Positions 34,344 through 47,200 of a stretch of DNA of 64,000 nucleotides are shown in pieces. The notes below the pieces were generated by a model. That model had not been told where the DNA came from and searched no databases. It was given only the letters and a program-made list of their open reading frames with translations. Source of the stretch: CAZFHA01 sp964518595 (GTDB lineage: Bacteria > Bacillota > Clostridia > Saccharofermentanales > Saccharofermentanaceae); NCBI GenBank assembly GCA_964518595.1, contig CAZFHA010000012.1:1-64000 (forward strand), read 5' to 3'. How positions within the stretch are numbered: position 1 is the first letter of the stretch; every line of letters starts with the position of its first letter. The translations under genes were made by a program, and so were the position numbers.

Positions 34344-36053
34344 ATGGTAGCCAATAAACAGCAACGAGTTGAATTAATTCTTATAAAAATGGGGCTCCTG
34401 GATCAGGAGGGCTTAACCAAAGCTCTAGATCTAAAGCGTCAATTTCCTGACAAAAAAATCGAGCATCTTTTAGTTGAACATCAGATTATTTCTGAATTTG
34501 ATTTAATTCGTGCTTATGGAGTAAAGTACAATTTACCTTTAGTTAATCTAGCAGCGCAAAGAATTACCCCTGAAGTTTTACGCTACTTGCCGGAAGCTGA
34601 AGCTCGCCAGAACTTTGTTATTCCTGTCCATGAAACAGAATATGTTCTCCACTTAGCCACAGCAGATCCGGTGAACTATTATCTTTTTGAAAAGATTAGC
34701 CAGAGCTGTGGTAAACAAGTTTCACCGCTTTTGGCTACCAAAGAAGATATTCAGGTTGCGATTAACTTAAGCTATATACAGCAAAATGTTAATAGTATCT
34801 TGACTGAAATTGAGTTAGAGTATGGTGATCTACAGGAAGCTGCTGAACCAGAACCGGTCTTAAGCATTTCTGAAAATGAAATGCAGAGTAATGCGGTTGT
34901 GCGAGTGGTTTCGGTTATTCTGGAGCAGGCTCACCAACGTAAGGCCAGTGATATTCATATTGAGCCCATGGAAAATACTGTTCATGTACGTTTACGTATA
35001 GATGGTGACTTAGTAGAAACCATGAGCTTCTCCAAGGCCACCTTTTCTCACTTAGCCAGCCGTTTTAAGGTTTTAGGTGCCTTGGATATTGCCGAGAAGC
35101 GTTTACCTCAGGACGGTCGTATGTCTATTATGGTCAATGGGGAAAAAATCAATATGCGTATTTCAACCCTTCCAACCATCTATGGTGAGAAGATTGTTAT
35201 TCGTCTATTAGGTAGTAGTAACCCTAAAGATATTATGTCTTTGGAACAGTTACAAATGGAGCCATATATTTATGCCGCTTTTACAAAAGCCATTCAAAGT
35301 CCCAATGGAATTATTCTTCTAACAGGACCTACCGGAAGTGGTAAATCTACCACGGTTTATGCTTCGCTGAAGGAACTAGCTAAACCTAATGTCAACTTAA
35401 TCACAGTAGAAGACCCAGTTGAGAAGATACTTCCCGGTGTAAATCAAGTTCAGGTGAATGCTCGGGCAGGGCTAACCTTTGCGGCTGGTCTACGTTCCAT
35501 TTTGCGTCAGGATCCTGATATTGTCATGATTGGTGAGATTCGTGATAGTGAAACAGTTACCATCGCGGCTCGGGCAGCTATTACCGGTCATTTGGTTGTT
35601 TCAACTATGCACACCAATGACGCACCTTCGGCCTATATGCGTATGATTGATATGGGCGTAGAACCCTATATGGTTGCCTCTTCAGTTATTTGTGTGGCGG
35701 CTCAGCGACTCATGAAGAAAATTTGCAACCATTGTAAGGAAGCTTATGAGCCGGAGGCTGATGAGTGGGAGATTTGGCGCGGCGAGCGCCCGGAGAAAAT
35801 CTTCCGCGGTCGAGGTTGTACCCAATGCAACAATAGCGGCTATTCTGGACGTATGGCTATTTATGAAGTAGCCTTAACCGATCCCAAATTACGAGAGCTG
35901 GTTATCAATAAAGCCGAGAGTGAAGTAATCAAACAGCATTTAGTAGAGACACAGAACTTTAAAGACTTAGGTGATAATGCGCAGTTATTAGTAGAACGAG
36001 GGATTACCACCCTTAAGGAGTTACAAAAAATACGTAGTACAATGGATACATAG
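34344..36053 (+). CDS. pilB: Pilus extension ATPase PilB
   Basis: Hexameric AAA-like ATPase that drives pilin polymerisation. The 569 residues contain the N-terminal MshEN-type domain (to about 150), the N2 domain with KASDIHIEP, Walker A GPTGSGKS, Asp box, Walker B (DPDIVMIGEIRD) and His box (STMHTND), plus the zinc-binding four-Cys loop (CNHC...CTQC) typical of GspE/PilB but absent from PilT. MshEN domains can bind cyclic di-GMP in other bacteria; whether this one does cannot be read here. AAAGGAGGGG precedes the ATG. Confidence 0.96.
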   Translation: MVANKQQRVELILIKMGLLDQEGLTKALDLKRQFPDKKIEHLLVEHQIISEFDLIRAYGVKYNLPLVNLAAQRITPEVLRYLPEAEARQNFVIPVHETEYVLHLATADPVNYYLFEKISQSCGKQVSPLLATKEDIQVAINLSYIQQNVNSILTEIELEYGDLQEAAEPEPVLSISENEMQSNAVVRVVSVILEQAHQRKASDIHIEPMENTVHVRLRIDGDLVETMSFSKATFSHLASRFKVLGALDIAEKRLPQDGRMSIMVNGEKINMRISTLPTIYGEKIVIRLLGSSNPKDIMSLEQLQMEPYIYAAFTKAIQSPNGIILLTGPTGSGKSTTVYASLKELAKPNVNLITVEDPVEKILPGVNQVQVNARAGLTFAAGLRSILRQDPDIVMIGEIRDSETVTIAARAAITGHLVVSTMHTNDAPSAYMRMIDMGVEPYMVASSVICVAAQRLMKKICNHCKEAYEPEADEWEIWRGERPEKIFRGRGCTQCNNSGYSGRMAIYEVALTDPKLRELVINKAESEVIKQHLVETQNFKDLGDNAQLLVERGITTLKELQKIRSTMDT

Positions 36054-36065
36054 CGGGGGGATTTT

Positions 36066-37145
36066 ATGGATGCAGTGAATAAACAACCACAAGCCATTGA
36101 TGTTATTTTAGAGAAATGCCGGGAGCTTAAGATTTCCGACCTTCATTTTACCGTTAACATGCCACCCTTAATTCGAGACAAGGGGCGATTGCGGCGTATG
36201 CCCGGAGTGGGAGCTGTTACCGGTAAGGCTATCGAAACTTTGGCTAATTCCATGTTGCGCCAAGTAGATAAGTCTTATGCTCTAAATCACGATATTGATT
36301 TCTGTTATGTTTCCCATGATGGGAATAGAAATCGTGTAAATATTTACACCCAGGTAGAATCTCCGGCTATTGCTATACGTTTACTGAACGATGAGATTCC
36401 TACTATTGATGATATGGGTCTGCCCCAGCTATTCAAAGAAATCGCTCTGTTACCTAGAGGTCTATTTCTGGTAACCGGGCCTACCGGTAGTGGTAAGTCT
36501 ACTACCTTGGCAGCTATGATTGATCATATTAATATAAACACCCATGGTCATATTCTAACTTTCGAAGATCCTATTGAATATCGCCACGTTCACAAGAATT
36601 GTATGATTAATCAGCGGGAAGTCGGGCGGGATGTTCCGTCCTTTGCAAAAGCCCTTAAAAGCGCTCTCCGTGAAGATCCCGATGTAATTCTAGTGGGAGA
36701 AATGCGTGACCTAGAAACCACTTCCTCAGCCATAACTGCAGCGGAAACAGGACACTTTGTTATGTCTACTCTTCATACCACCGGTGCAGCCAGCACCCTG
36801 GATCGTATTATTGACCAGTTTCCGGCTTCCCAGCAGGATCAAATGCGAATTCTTTTGGCACAGGTATTGAAGGGCGTTATCACCCAGACCTTACTCCCTA
36901 AAGCCGATGGTAGTGGTCGTGTGGCGGCTTTCGAAATCATGCTTTGCACCGATGCTATCTCTAATATGATTAGAGAGAATAAATGTCACCAAATCTCTTC
37001 AGCCCTACAAACCGGGCAAAAATTGGGTATGCAGTCACTGGATATGCATATTGCCCGGTTAATTAAGGACAATACCGTTACCTATGAGGTAGGTAGGGAA
37101 CGTTGTAGTGATCCCAATATGCTAGATAAGTATTTGGGAATGTAG
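36066..37145 (+). CDS. pilT: Pilus retraction ATPase PilT
   Basis: Retraction motor. The 359 residues include Walker A GPTGSGKS, Walker B DPDVILVGEMRD and the STLHTTGA His box, and lack the PilB zinc loop and long N-terminus. The C-terminal AIRNLIRE motif of proteobacterial PilT is not obvious, though SNMIREN is similar. GCGGGGGGA lies before the ATG. The presence of PilT predicts retractile pili and probably twitching. Confidence 0.93.
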   Translation: MDAVNKQPQAIDVILEKCRELKISDLHFTVNMPPLIRDKGRLRRMPGVGAVTGKAIETLANSMLRQVDKSYALNHDIDFCYVSHDGNRNRVNIYTQVESPAIAIRLLNDEIPTIDDMGLPQLFKEIALLPRGLFLVTGPTGSGKSTTLAAMIDHININTHGHILTFEDPIEYRHVHKNCMINQREVGRDVPSFAKALKSALREDPDVILVGEMRDLETTSSAITAAETGHFVMSTLHTTGAASTLDRIIDQFPASQQDQMRILLAQVLKGVITQTLLPKADGSGRVAAFEIMLCTDAISNMIRENKCHQISSALQTGQKLGMQSLDMHIARLIKDNTVTYEVGRERCSDPNMLDKYLGM

Positions 37146-37342
37146 GTGTGAATTCTATCTAAAAACTTGCTCTAATTCGATTGTTTTTTGTATATGTTAA
37201 AAAACTGTGACAAAATATAGCAGTTTTAAGACAAAGATAAATCTTTCACAAGTAGGACTGCTAGAATAACACAAGCACTGAAACGAATGGTTTAGTTGCA
37301 TAACTTAGGTACTTGGATATTATTACATGGAGGAAAGAAGTA

Positions 37343-37966
37343 ATGAAAAAATTACAAGATCTCAAAATGAAGCTCAGAAGTAACAAAGGTTTTACCTTGG
37401 TAGAAATGATCGTGGTTATTGCCATCATCGCTATCTTGATTGCTTTAATTGCCCCTAACGTTGCTAAGCTCATCGGCGAAGCTACAGATACTAAAGAAGC
37501 TGCAAAAGCCAAATCTGCTTATAATGGCCTTGCTGCATGGAGCACAAAGTTAATTAAGGATGATTTTGCTTTCCAGACAAATGCTGCTTCAGGAGCCTCT
37601 AGAATTGGTTCTTCGGATAATTATGTTTATACGCTTACTGGAACTACTGCAGAGGCCTCTGCGCAAAAGCTCTGGAAGAAGACTGTTGGAGCTACTGCAG
37701 TAACGCCTGATGTCTTAATTGGCGATGGTGCTTATCTGCCTGGTAACACATTGACAGATACCCAGACTATCTATGCCTATTTTACTTCTGGTGGTGTTCT
37801 TACTGCTGTTGTGGTTGTTGAGGCAAGTCAAGCGAATAAGGTTATTGGTGTTTCCGGTTCTGTAACTGGTCTTACCCTACCTCCAGCCGCTAAGTTCGAT
37901 AACGCTTCTTTGGCTGGAAAAGCAGCTACCGCAGATGGCAAAACATTTACTGCTATCCCTACTTAA
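37343..37966 (+). CDS. pilA: Major type IV pilin
   Basis: A 207-residue prepilin with leader MKKLQDLKMKLRSNKG and mature start FTLVEMIVVIAIIAILIAL (cleavage after G16, Glu at +5). The soluble domain is Ala/Thr/Lys-rich, has no Cys, and so no disulfide loop. The start at 37343 is fixed by GGAGGAAAG about 8 nt upstream. A 197-nt leader separates it from pilT, long enough for its own promoter; TTGCAT-16-TATTAT (37296-37323) lies too close to the start to be convincing. No cyclic di-GMP riboswitch was recognised there. A strong hairpin follows the gene. Confidence 0.93.
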   Translation: MKKLQDLKMKLRSNKGFTLVEMIVVIAIIAILIALIAPNVAKLIGEATDTKEAAKAKSAYNGLAAWSTKLIKDDFAFQTNAASGASRIGSSDNYVYTLTGTTAEASAQKLWKKTVGATAVTPDVLIGDGAYLPGNTLTDTQTIYAYFTSGGVLTAVVVVEASQANKVIGVSGSVTGLTLPPAAKFDNASLAGKAATADGKTFTAIPT

Positions 37967-38251
37967 GATCAATAATAGATTAGTATTAAATAGAATTATT
38001 TTTCCAAGTGCCCACTTTAAATAATTTGGTATGGTTGCCGAAGGCTTTTTGCCTTCGGCAACCGGCCGGTTATTATTTCTGAATCAGCTTCTTCTCTAAG
38101 GAGAACTTGCTTGAGGAATAATCACCGATCTATAGTAGATCGAAGTTTGCCCACAGCCTTCGGGTTGAGTGGCTTTTTGTTATTACAGAGATATCTTCAA
38201 ATTTGAGGCCAAAGGCCTTCATCTTATGGTGACTTAGGGGGACAAAACAAT
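37967..38251 (+). promoter_or_regulatory. Structured 285-nt leader between pilA and the giant gene
   Basis: Besides the 13-bp hairpin at 38033, the gap holds CGATCTA-TAG-TAGATCG (38126-38142, perfect 7-bp stem), an AGCC/GGCT pair followed by TTTTT near 38155-38179, and GAGGCC-AAA-GGCCTTC near 38203-38219. No clear sigma-A promoter and no small open frame with a ribosome site. AGGGGG lies before the ATG at 38252. A regulatory RNA leader is possible, but no known riboswitch class is recognised. Confidence 0.45.
38033..38063 (+). terminator. Strong hairpin after pilA, partial terminator
   Basis: A perfect 13-bp GC-rich stem (GGTTGCCGAAGGC 38033-38045 with GCCTTCGGCAACC 38051-38063, loop TTTTT). 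The tail is GGCCGGTTATTATTT rather than a clean T run, so it may terminate only partly or protect the pilA 3' end, giving much pilA and little of the 18-kb message. Confidence 0.65.
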
Positions 38252-41200
38252 ATGAATTCTCTTTATCCGAAGCGTGTAAAAAAGGCTAATGGAAAGCGCG
38301 GTTTTACCTTAATTGAGGTAATTGTTTCCTTAGCCGTTTTAGCTGTAATTATTACATTAATAATGGTTGCTGTTGGCCGGTTTGCCATTATGGCTTATTT
38401 AACTCGTTCTAATGATACAGCCGAAGAAGTTTACATGTCTTTACAATCAGCCCTAACAGATCTGAAAACTCAGGGGCGTTTTGATGAAGTCTTTTCTGAG
38501 GATAAGCGTGGTGCAAATGGCGATGATCCTCAAGCGGGCGAAATGTTTTTTAATATTCCAGAAATGGCTATTGATGGTGCTGTCTTTGGCGATGGTAGTG
38601 TAGTGCCTGGTGTTACTGACGCTCAGGGCGAAAGCATACCTGATGATGAACGTCAGGCATTAATTGATTCTGGTAATTTAGTTTACATGCGTTTAGATTT
38701 AGATGATACGAATCCTAACAGTGACTCAGCCCTCTTTCGGGATCTGGTGTATCCCTTTATAGCTGATAAATCAATATTGAATTATAGTTTGATTGCTGAG
38801 ATTAATTTAAATAACAAAACTGTTCGCTCTGTCTTCTATACAGAAAAGGTTGGGCATTTGACCTATGCCTTAGATTCTGAAACCAGTGGGGCACTACTTA
38901 ATCAAAACAATGTGCTTTTACGGGATCGTTCCCAGTTAGATCAAAAGCTACAGGGATATTATGGCAGTTTAAGTATTGGGGACAGAGAAGAAATAGATCA
39001 GCTCAATGATGCCAATGTCATTGTGTATAATGATGATATCTTAGCTCTAGAGTGGGATGCAGTTATGGCGATGCATAGTGGCAGTATGACTGAAGCCGAA
39101 AAGCAGAAACTGCTCAAAAATACGGTTTATGACATTTCTATTGTTAATGCTAATAATATTAGTAAAGTCTACTATAAAATTAAAAATGTCAGTGCCTTTA
39201 CCGGGGCGTCTGATGCAAGTGTTGCTGCAGATTCTACTAAGATATTTGCTTCTGGCACTTCAGGTAGCCCTAAGCTTCCAATGCCTATTTATGACATTTT
39301 CAACTACGATCAAGTATCCAATATTCAGAATAAAGATTTAAAAGTTCCCTTTGAAACGGAAGAACTTCAGCCTAACGGTAGCGTGAGGACTATAAACGAT
39401 TTTAAACATCGTTTTTCCTATTATCAGCCCGGTGATATTGGTGGCGAAGAACAGCCAGGGAAGTATCGTCTAGTTTTAGATAGTCTTACTACCCCGGGTG
39501 ATGATGATCTTTCAATAAAAAAGTCCTATCCAGCTTTGCCTTGGAATGAAGACTTCAAAGTTATTGTGGAGGCCAGAAATCGTGGCGAAGGTCTAACTGG
39601 CTCCATTAATATGGCTCCGGGACAACACAACGCATACACTAAGAACAAGGTAATTACTGCTTCCATGACGGAACCTTACTCCAGTAGTGGGGTAAGAGGC
39701 GTTAATATTTTCCGTGAAGTTTTTAACTACCTCTTTGGGAAAACAGCTCCGACAGCACAAAACGTCTGGTATGAAGTAGCCTATAATCGTCATCTCAATA
39801 ATTTACATTACATTGTTGGTGACACCGATGCTACTAAGAAGGGGAGCCAGCAGAATTTCTTATTAACTGGCAACATGGATTGGAGTATTTTACGTTTGGG
39901 TTTTTTACCTGGGGAAAGCTTGACGGATCCGGCTGATGATATGCATCAACTAACAGTTTCTAATGTTTCTGGCAATGATTTACGAGTTAGAGATACAGAT
40001 AAACTTAGAGTTTTTGCCCCTTTATCAGTGGGAGCAGATGATACCGGCAGTATTGGCTTTTCAGGAATGCTTCAATCTGATATTTTGCGTGATGCAGACG
40101 GTGAAATTATTTATAAGACCGATGCAGGCGGTAATCCGGTTCTAGATATAGAAGGATACAAGTTACCTCTGTTTAATTCCTACTCCATCTCTAACCTCAA
40201 AATAGCTACATTGGATAGTTCTCGTAATCCAGTTGCTACCGATAATGTTGGACTATTCGAACAAGTTTCAACTTTGGGTGAAATTAAAAATGTGACCCTA
40301 AGAGGAGCAGCGGTTTCTGGTATTGAGAATGTTGGTGCCTTGGCAGGTAAATTCTTTGGAAAAGCAGAAAATGTAACTGTTTTAGCTAATACTCAGGATA
40401 ATTATCACAAAAAAGTGATCTACAATTCTTCAGGAGAAGCTAGTGAGGCGGTTATTACCGGTACAGTAATTAAACCTTATGATTATCCTGCCGGAAACCT
40501 TTTTGAGGGTAATACGGTCAAGGCATCCGGTAAAAATAGTGGCGGCGCCTTTGGCCTGCTTGCAGGTGGTGACGTTTCAATTGCTCCTAAGACACCTGGA
40601 ACTATTGTCAATGCATCGAATGGAACGATATTTATTAGTGGATATAGTACCAGAGCGGCAAATGAAAAAACTAATGGTCTAACAGTTAAGGGACAAGAGA
40701 ATGTTGGTGGAATTGTTGGTTTAGCCGCTCCCAAAAGCTCTATAACCCAAGTAGCGAATGCTGGTGGCGTTATAGCACAGGAATCCGCTGCTGGCGGCGT
40801 TGTTGGCTATTTAGGTAGCGATAGTAAACTATCTGGTTTAGATGTGAATGCCTTAAGCAGCAAAGAGCAGTACGTGGTTCGCAAGGAACGTGTCTCTGTT
40901 GGTGGCGTTACGCAAGAAATAGAGTATAAGAATGAATTTACTAACTATGGTTACGTTGTAGCGAATAAACAGGCCGGTGGGGTGGTTGGTTTCGCCGAAA
41001 AGGTTGAGCTCTCCAATCTAGCTAACTGTGGACCCGTAGAAGCTAAAACAGAATTAGCCGGTGGAATTTTAGCACTGAGTTCTTCTGATACTACTGTTAC
41101 CAATGCTATCAATAAAGCAGATGTGGCTGTTACCGCAAAAACCGGTAATGACTATACCGGTAGTTATGCCGGTGGTATTATTGGCTTATTGCAGAAGGGA

Positions 41201-44200
41201 ACAAAGCTAGTTGGTGTTCAAAACATTAAACATGAATTGACCAATTCCCGTATTCCTGATACTCCTGTAGGTATATCTTCGGGTTATTTTGCTGGCGGTA
41301 TTGCTGGTGTAGCTAAGGACAGTAGCAGTATATTACCATTAAAATTTACCACTACTATCGGGGCTGTAAATTCTGGTAGTTGGGTTACTATTGAAAATAG
41401 TTCCGCAGTTACGGCCAGAGGAAAAGACTCTCTTACCCCTAATGGCGGTGCATTTGCTGGTGGTATTGCTGGAGCCCTTACTGATGAGGCTTCTATAAAT
41501 GCTCTTCCCGAAGGTTCAGAGCGAGTAATCACCAAAAATCAGGGCATTGTTTTGGCAGAAAACGGAAGTTTTGCCGGTGGTATTGCTGGTTTAATCGATT
41601 CCGAGAAAGTCCGGGTTTATGATTCATTTAATACCGGAAATATTACTGCTTCAGCTAATTATGCTGGAGGGCTAGTAGGTAATATTAACAAGAATTTTAG
41701 TGGCGGAACGGAATATATTTTAAATATATCTGATTCCATATTAAATGGTTATGTGGTACCGGATAATACTGGCGCAGATGTTCATTTCTTGAACGAGGGG
41801 CAAGTTAAGGCTGACAATTATGCTGGCGGAATTGTTGGTAGTACAGTAACCTCCATTCAGAATGCATTTAATAAGGGTAGTGTCAGTGCCAGACAGCAGT
41901 ATGCTGGTGGTGTTGCAGGAGCTGCTGTTTATGGTAGTGGGCGTGAAATTGTTATTGGTTATGATAATCCTGTGGCCTCTAAAATTATAGCCCGTTCAAG
42001 TTCAACTGTTTTAAAGCAGATTTATGCCAATCAGGGTGTAATTTTGGCAGGAAGTGATAATGCTGGTGGTATAGTAGGTTTGGCTCAAGGACAAAATTCT
42101 CAGCCAGTTAAAATTATTGACGCTTTTAATGCTACGGCAGGTACAGTTACAGCTAATAATAATGCTGGTGGACTTGTCGGTGCCGGTATTTTTGCTCAGA
42201 TTAGTAATGAGGAGGATATTTCAGGTGCTGCTATTGCTAAAGTCCTAGGAAACAATCAGGCGGTAGTTACCGCTAATGTGGATAATGCTGGTGGTATTAT
42301 CGGTATCGGTGAGCAAGTAGAAATTACTGATGGGCTGAATAAAGGGGCAATTACTGCTCAAAGAGATAATGCTGGTGGAGTAGCAGGGTGCTTTTTACAA
42401 GGAACCGTATTTTCTCGTGAATCAACTGGTAGTAAATTAATTAATTCGTCAATGAAGAATAACACAGGGACGATCTTGGCTAAACAAGATAATGCTGGTG
42501 GAGTAGTCGGTGTCGCAGATAATAGTAAGATTACTGATACCTTCAATAGTGGTACTACTACTACTAATCGTGATAATGCTGGAGGCCTTGTAGGTCAAGC
42601 ACTGAATAGTACTTCAATTTTACATACAGAGAATGTAGGGTTACAAATTATTACTACAAAAACTGCCAGTAACACAGCTACAATTACCAGTACACGACAC
42701 AATTCTGGTGGCTCTGTTGGTTTAGCCAGTGAATCCAAAATGGAAAATCTGTTCAATAAAGGTACCATTAAGAGTGGTCAAGACAATGGTGGTGGTATTG
42801 TTGGTAGCCTTCTAGATCAGTCCGAGTTAAATTATACCTCTACAATTGCTGAGGCAATGGTAGATGGGGACTACTATAGCAATAGTGCTACTGTTACTAC
42901 CGGTACCTCTGGTGGTGTAATTGGTGATAACGCCGGTGGTGTGGTCGGTGTAAGTTCTGAATCAACGATTACCGATGCCTTTAATCGTGGTGCAGTTAAA
43001 GCTGGGCGAAGCAATGCCGGGGGTATCGTCGGCTATATGATGGAGCTATCTTTTGTGTCCAATCGCCCTGCAACGGCGCAGAAATTTCTTTCTATGGGTC
43101 GGTTGTCTAACAGTGCAAATGTTACAGCTACTTCCTTTAATGCAGGTGGCGTAGTTGGTAAGATGATTGGAAGCAAGTCTTCATTGAACGATGTATATAG
43201 TGGTGATGGTTCAAAAAAGACGGCTAGCACTGCCGTCCAAATTAAATCGCAATATAATGCAGGAGGTGTTGTTGGCCGTATTATTGATGGTCAGGTGTCT
43301 TATAACGCCTCCATTGATGCTGCTTTAAACAATCAAGTTTATACCAATAATGCCAGTGTATCTGTTACGGGAAGTAACGCTGGTGGAATTATTGGTAATG
43401 CCGCTGATAGAGATTGGGACGATAACTACAGTATTTCTCCAACTATGGTTACAGGCAGTGGATTGAGAAAAAATAATTTTAATGTTTCCGGTGTTTCAAA
43501 TATTGGTACAGTATATACTGCAGCTAACAATGCTGGTGGTATTTTTGGTGTTGCTGGGTATGGTATGTACGTAAATGATCCAGCTAAAGTTGCCCTTATG
43601 ATCGAGAAAGGGATGACTACTAATGCTGGAACCATTACGGCTAGTAACCGAAATGCTGGTGGTATTTTTGGATATGTTGTTGAGAAGTTTGAACGTGCAG
43701 ATGTAAAAGCCGCAGCTAATAGCCGCCTTGACCAAGGCGAATGGGGCGATGTATTGGATGTCTTTAATTCTGGTGTAATTAAGGCAGTCTATAATGCTGG
43801 TGGTATAGCTGGGCGGGCAATCAAATTGGATTTGCGGTATACAGCCTCAACACTTAAAGATGCTGTTAAGGCCGAAGATAAAGCCAATTTTATATTTTCC
43901 AATAGCAATAGTGTCCAGGCTACTGGTGATAATTCTGGAGGTATCATCGGTGAAGCGGTTAACTGTATTTTGCAAGATGTCTTTAATAGCGGTAACCCCT
44001 TAGGCCTTGATGAAGCCATGAATCGTGATTCCCAAATTCGGATTAGTGCTACTAATGATAATGCCGGTGGTATTGTAGGTAAAGCTAATGGACTTAGTCT
44101 ATTTTATTCTGATTATATTAAGGAGCGTATTTTAACAGATCGCGAATTTGTCTATAGTAATATTTCCAATGTTCAGGCTAGAAATAATGCGGGTGGTATT

Positions 44201-47200
44201 GTTGGTGCTTCCGTGAATGGACTACAGCTAGTTGATGTTTATAATCGAGGTAGAGTAAGGGCTAATACAGGTAATGCAGGTGGTATTGTTGGAAGTATTA
44301 CTGAAAATGGTAATACGACTATAACCGATATAGACAATTTATTATCTGGTATTGAATTGGCTGATAATAAGCCTGTTGAGCGTTTCTCTAATGGAGGAAT
44401 AGATGACATTCGTTTTAATAAATCAGTGAGTTATATAACTTATACAACTATTACCAGTGATCCTTCATGGACGACGAACCGATATACTAATGCTCCTAAG
44501 CCTGCTACGATATTAGGTAATTTTGAATCAAATGTAGAAACCGGGTCTAGTGACAATGCTGGTGGTATAGTTGGTTATCTGCTTGCATCCTACCCCTATT
44601 CAACTCGTTTAGAGAACGTCTTTAATGCAGGTGCTTTTAAGGATGATGGTACTCCGATTGCAGGCGTTAGAGCTTATCGGAATAATGCTGGGGGACTGGT
44701 TGGTTATTCACGCTATGGGAATGTTTCTTATAGTCTACCGATTAATCCTGGTCCATCAAATTTAGATACAGGTAATAAGGGTGATCACAGTACTTTTGCT
44801 CAAGCCTTTAATGATCCTGCTGTTAGAAATGATCCATATGCTGTTTCTGTTGATGGCCTATTGGGGAGTTCTCAGTTGGTTGCGCTTCACATGCTGCCGA
44901 ATACTGCTAAAGTCAAAGCTAGTCGTGTAGCTGAGGGGAGCTTACCTGGGAATCTGGCTAATGTAGATTTTAGTTCAGGTGCCCAAACTAATCTGAGTGT
45001 TTATGATCGAAATGCCGGTAGTGCAATTGGTTACATGTTTTCCGGTAGTATCAATCGGGCTTATTCCCTTCAAGGAGAAGTCTATGCTGCAGAAAACGTT
45101 GGCGGTGTAGTTGGCTGGGCTGGTCAAGCGGCTGTCATAAAGCAAGTTTCACGACTAGACGGTCAAGATATTAAAGCTGGAACTACACTTACTGCAAATG
45201 GAAGTGCTGTACTACAGCGGGGTAGCCGCTATGTTGGTGGTATTGTAGGTTTTGCAGATAGCGCTCAGATTATGGATGTAAGAAATTTTAGCAATGTTTC
45301 AGGGCGAAACAGTGTTGGTGGTATTGTAGGTTTTGCTCGATATGGTGCTTCTATAATACTGGCACAGAATTCAGGTAAAGTTACAGGTTATCGTCTGGAA
45401 GCTGATGAGGTAATAGCTAAGACTGGTGAGTCGCGTACGGCTGTGTTAAATCGCATTGACAGGAGCAAAGAAGACGGTAGCTTTGTCGGTGGTATTGTAG
45501 GACGCTCTGACCAATCAGCTCTGCTTATTATGACTAAGAATGATCCTCTTATTATAGATGAGTTTAGTTCCTTGGCCTCGGAGGAAGTTCTCGGCGGCAG
45601 TAAATTTGTCCGTGGTGGGAATAGTGAAAATTTGATATCGGGTAAAGAGTATGTTGGTGGAATTTCTGGTTTTCAGGCAACTATTAGCTACTCAATTAAT
45701 ACGGGAAAGGTTTCAGCTTTGCGTTATGCTGGCGGTGTGAGTGGAAGTGGGTATAGAATTACTAATTCATTCAATACCGGTAATGTAAACGCTAATAATG
45801 GGAATCTATTCCTCAACGCTAATGGCGATGTTATTTTTACCCAAGCTACTCATGTCGGTGGTATTTCTGGAGAATTGAAGGGCGCGAATGGTACAACCGG
45901 AACATATATTCAAAATGCTTTTAACAGTTCGGAAATCGTGCGCGGAGCTTCCTACGTTGGTGGTATTACCGGTTATGCTGTAGCACCAATTGATACCGTT
46001 TATAATAGTGCGGTTGTTTCTGGTAAGCAGGTTTCGGAAGAGACTGCAGGCGAGGCGGCCGAAATTGGAAATAAAATAGGTGGTCTGGTTGGAGTTATGG
46101 CACAGGATGCCGCCAATCAGATAAAAATTACTAACAGCTATAATAGTGGTCAGATTGTTGCTACTGGTGATATGGGTAATTTAATTGGTTTTCTTGAATC
46201 CAGCACAGACGAGCTATACCGCACCAAACGCGTAAAGAATGCGTATTATTTGAGTGATGATGCTGTACGCTATTGGGACAGTGCCAGTTCACAGACAAAC
46301 ACAAAAATTAACTATGGTCTGCAAGTTCTACCGCTGAATCCTGGATTTGATATGGGCACTTTTGTGAATTCTACTCAAGCCATTAAGAGAGACGGAAGTA
46401 TCTTTGATGCAGGCTCGGATGAAAGTACAAAACTATTTGATAGTGATTTAGGACTTCGAAACTACACCTCAATGATTTTTGCCTATGATCAGGTTGTTTC
46501 TACCGCTTCAGGCTCTGCTAACTCAGCAACTGGGGTGGCCAACTTAAAGAACCCTTTAAATTTAGCACTTATCGGGGCTGCACCTACAAATACTTCTACC
46601 TCTGGAACTAGCTTATCGCCCTCTGGAGCGCGCTTTAAATATCCATTTACACAAAGTGAATTAACTATTGGTAGAGACTATGAATTTCCACAGCTAGATT
46701 TTTCTGGTAGTGGTACCGCTGATCAACAGGGAATGGGAAGAGTATTTATGCAGCACGACCCTCTCCCAGGTAATAATCAGAGTTTCTCTTCCTTGGATAA
46801 TGTTAGTGTTAGAAACTACTACAACTACTGGCCTACCAAAATGATTGACTATATGCAGGTAGCAGTTAAGTATGATAATGGCGGTAGTAATGATAACTCC
46901 AGATACACAAATGGTCAGTTTGTATCTGCTAATGATAATAGCCCTGAAGTCAGGTTTGAGGCCAACAAAATGCCTCGCTCTGCTAAGACAAATGAGAAGA
47001 TCATTTTCGAGGCCAGCTTTACAAAGCAAGTAGATGCAGATGGGAATTTGATTTTACCTAAATTTATCAATGAAAATGTCTATGATGGTCATAGTCGTGG
47101 TTACTATGATTACAAAAATGAGTTTTTTCATGTAGAACCTTTACCTAAGGCTCCTTTAAAAACCTATACTTTTATGAATGCAGAGGAAGTTACGGAGGAG

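Noticed and set aside
37146..37342. Possible cyclic di-GMP riboswitch before pilA
   Set aside because: Checked because clostridial pili often have one; neither the class I nor class II core pattern is recognisable.
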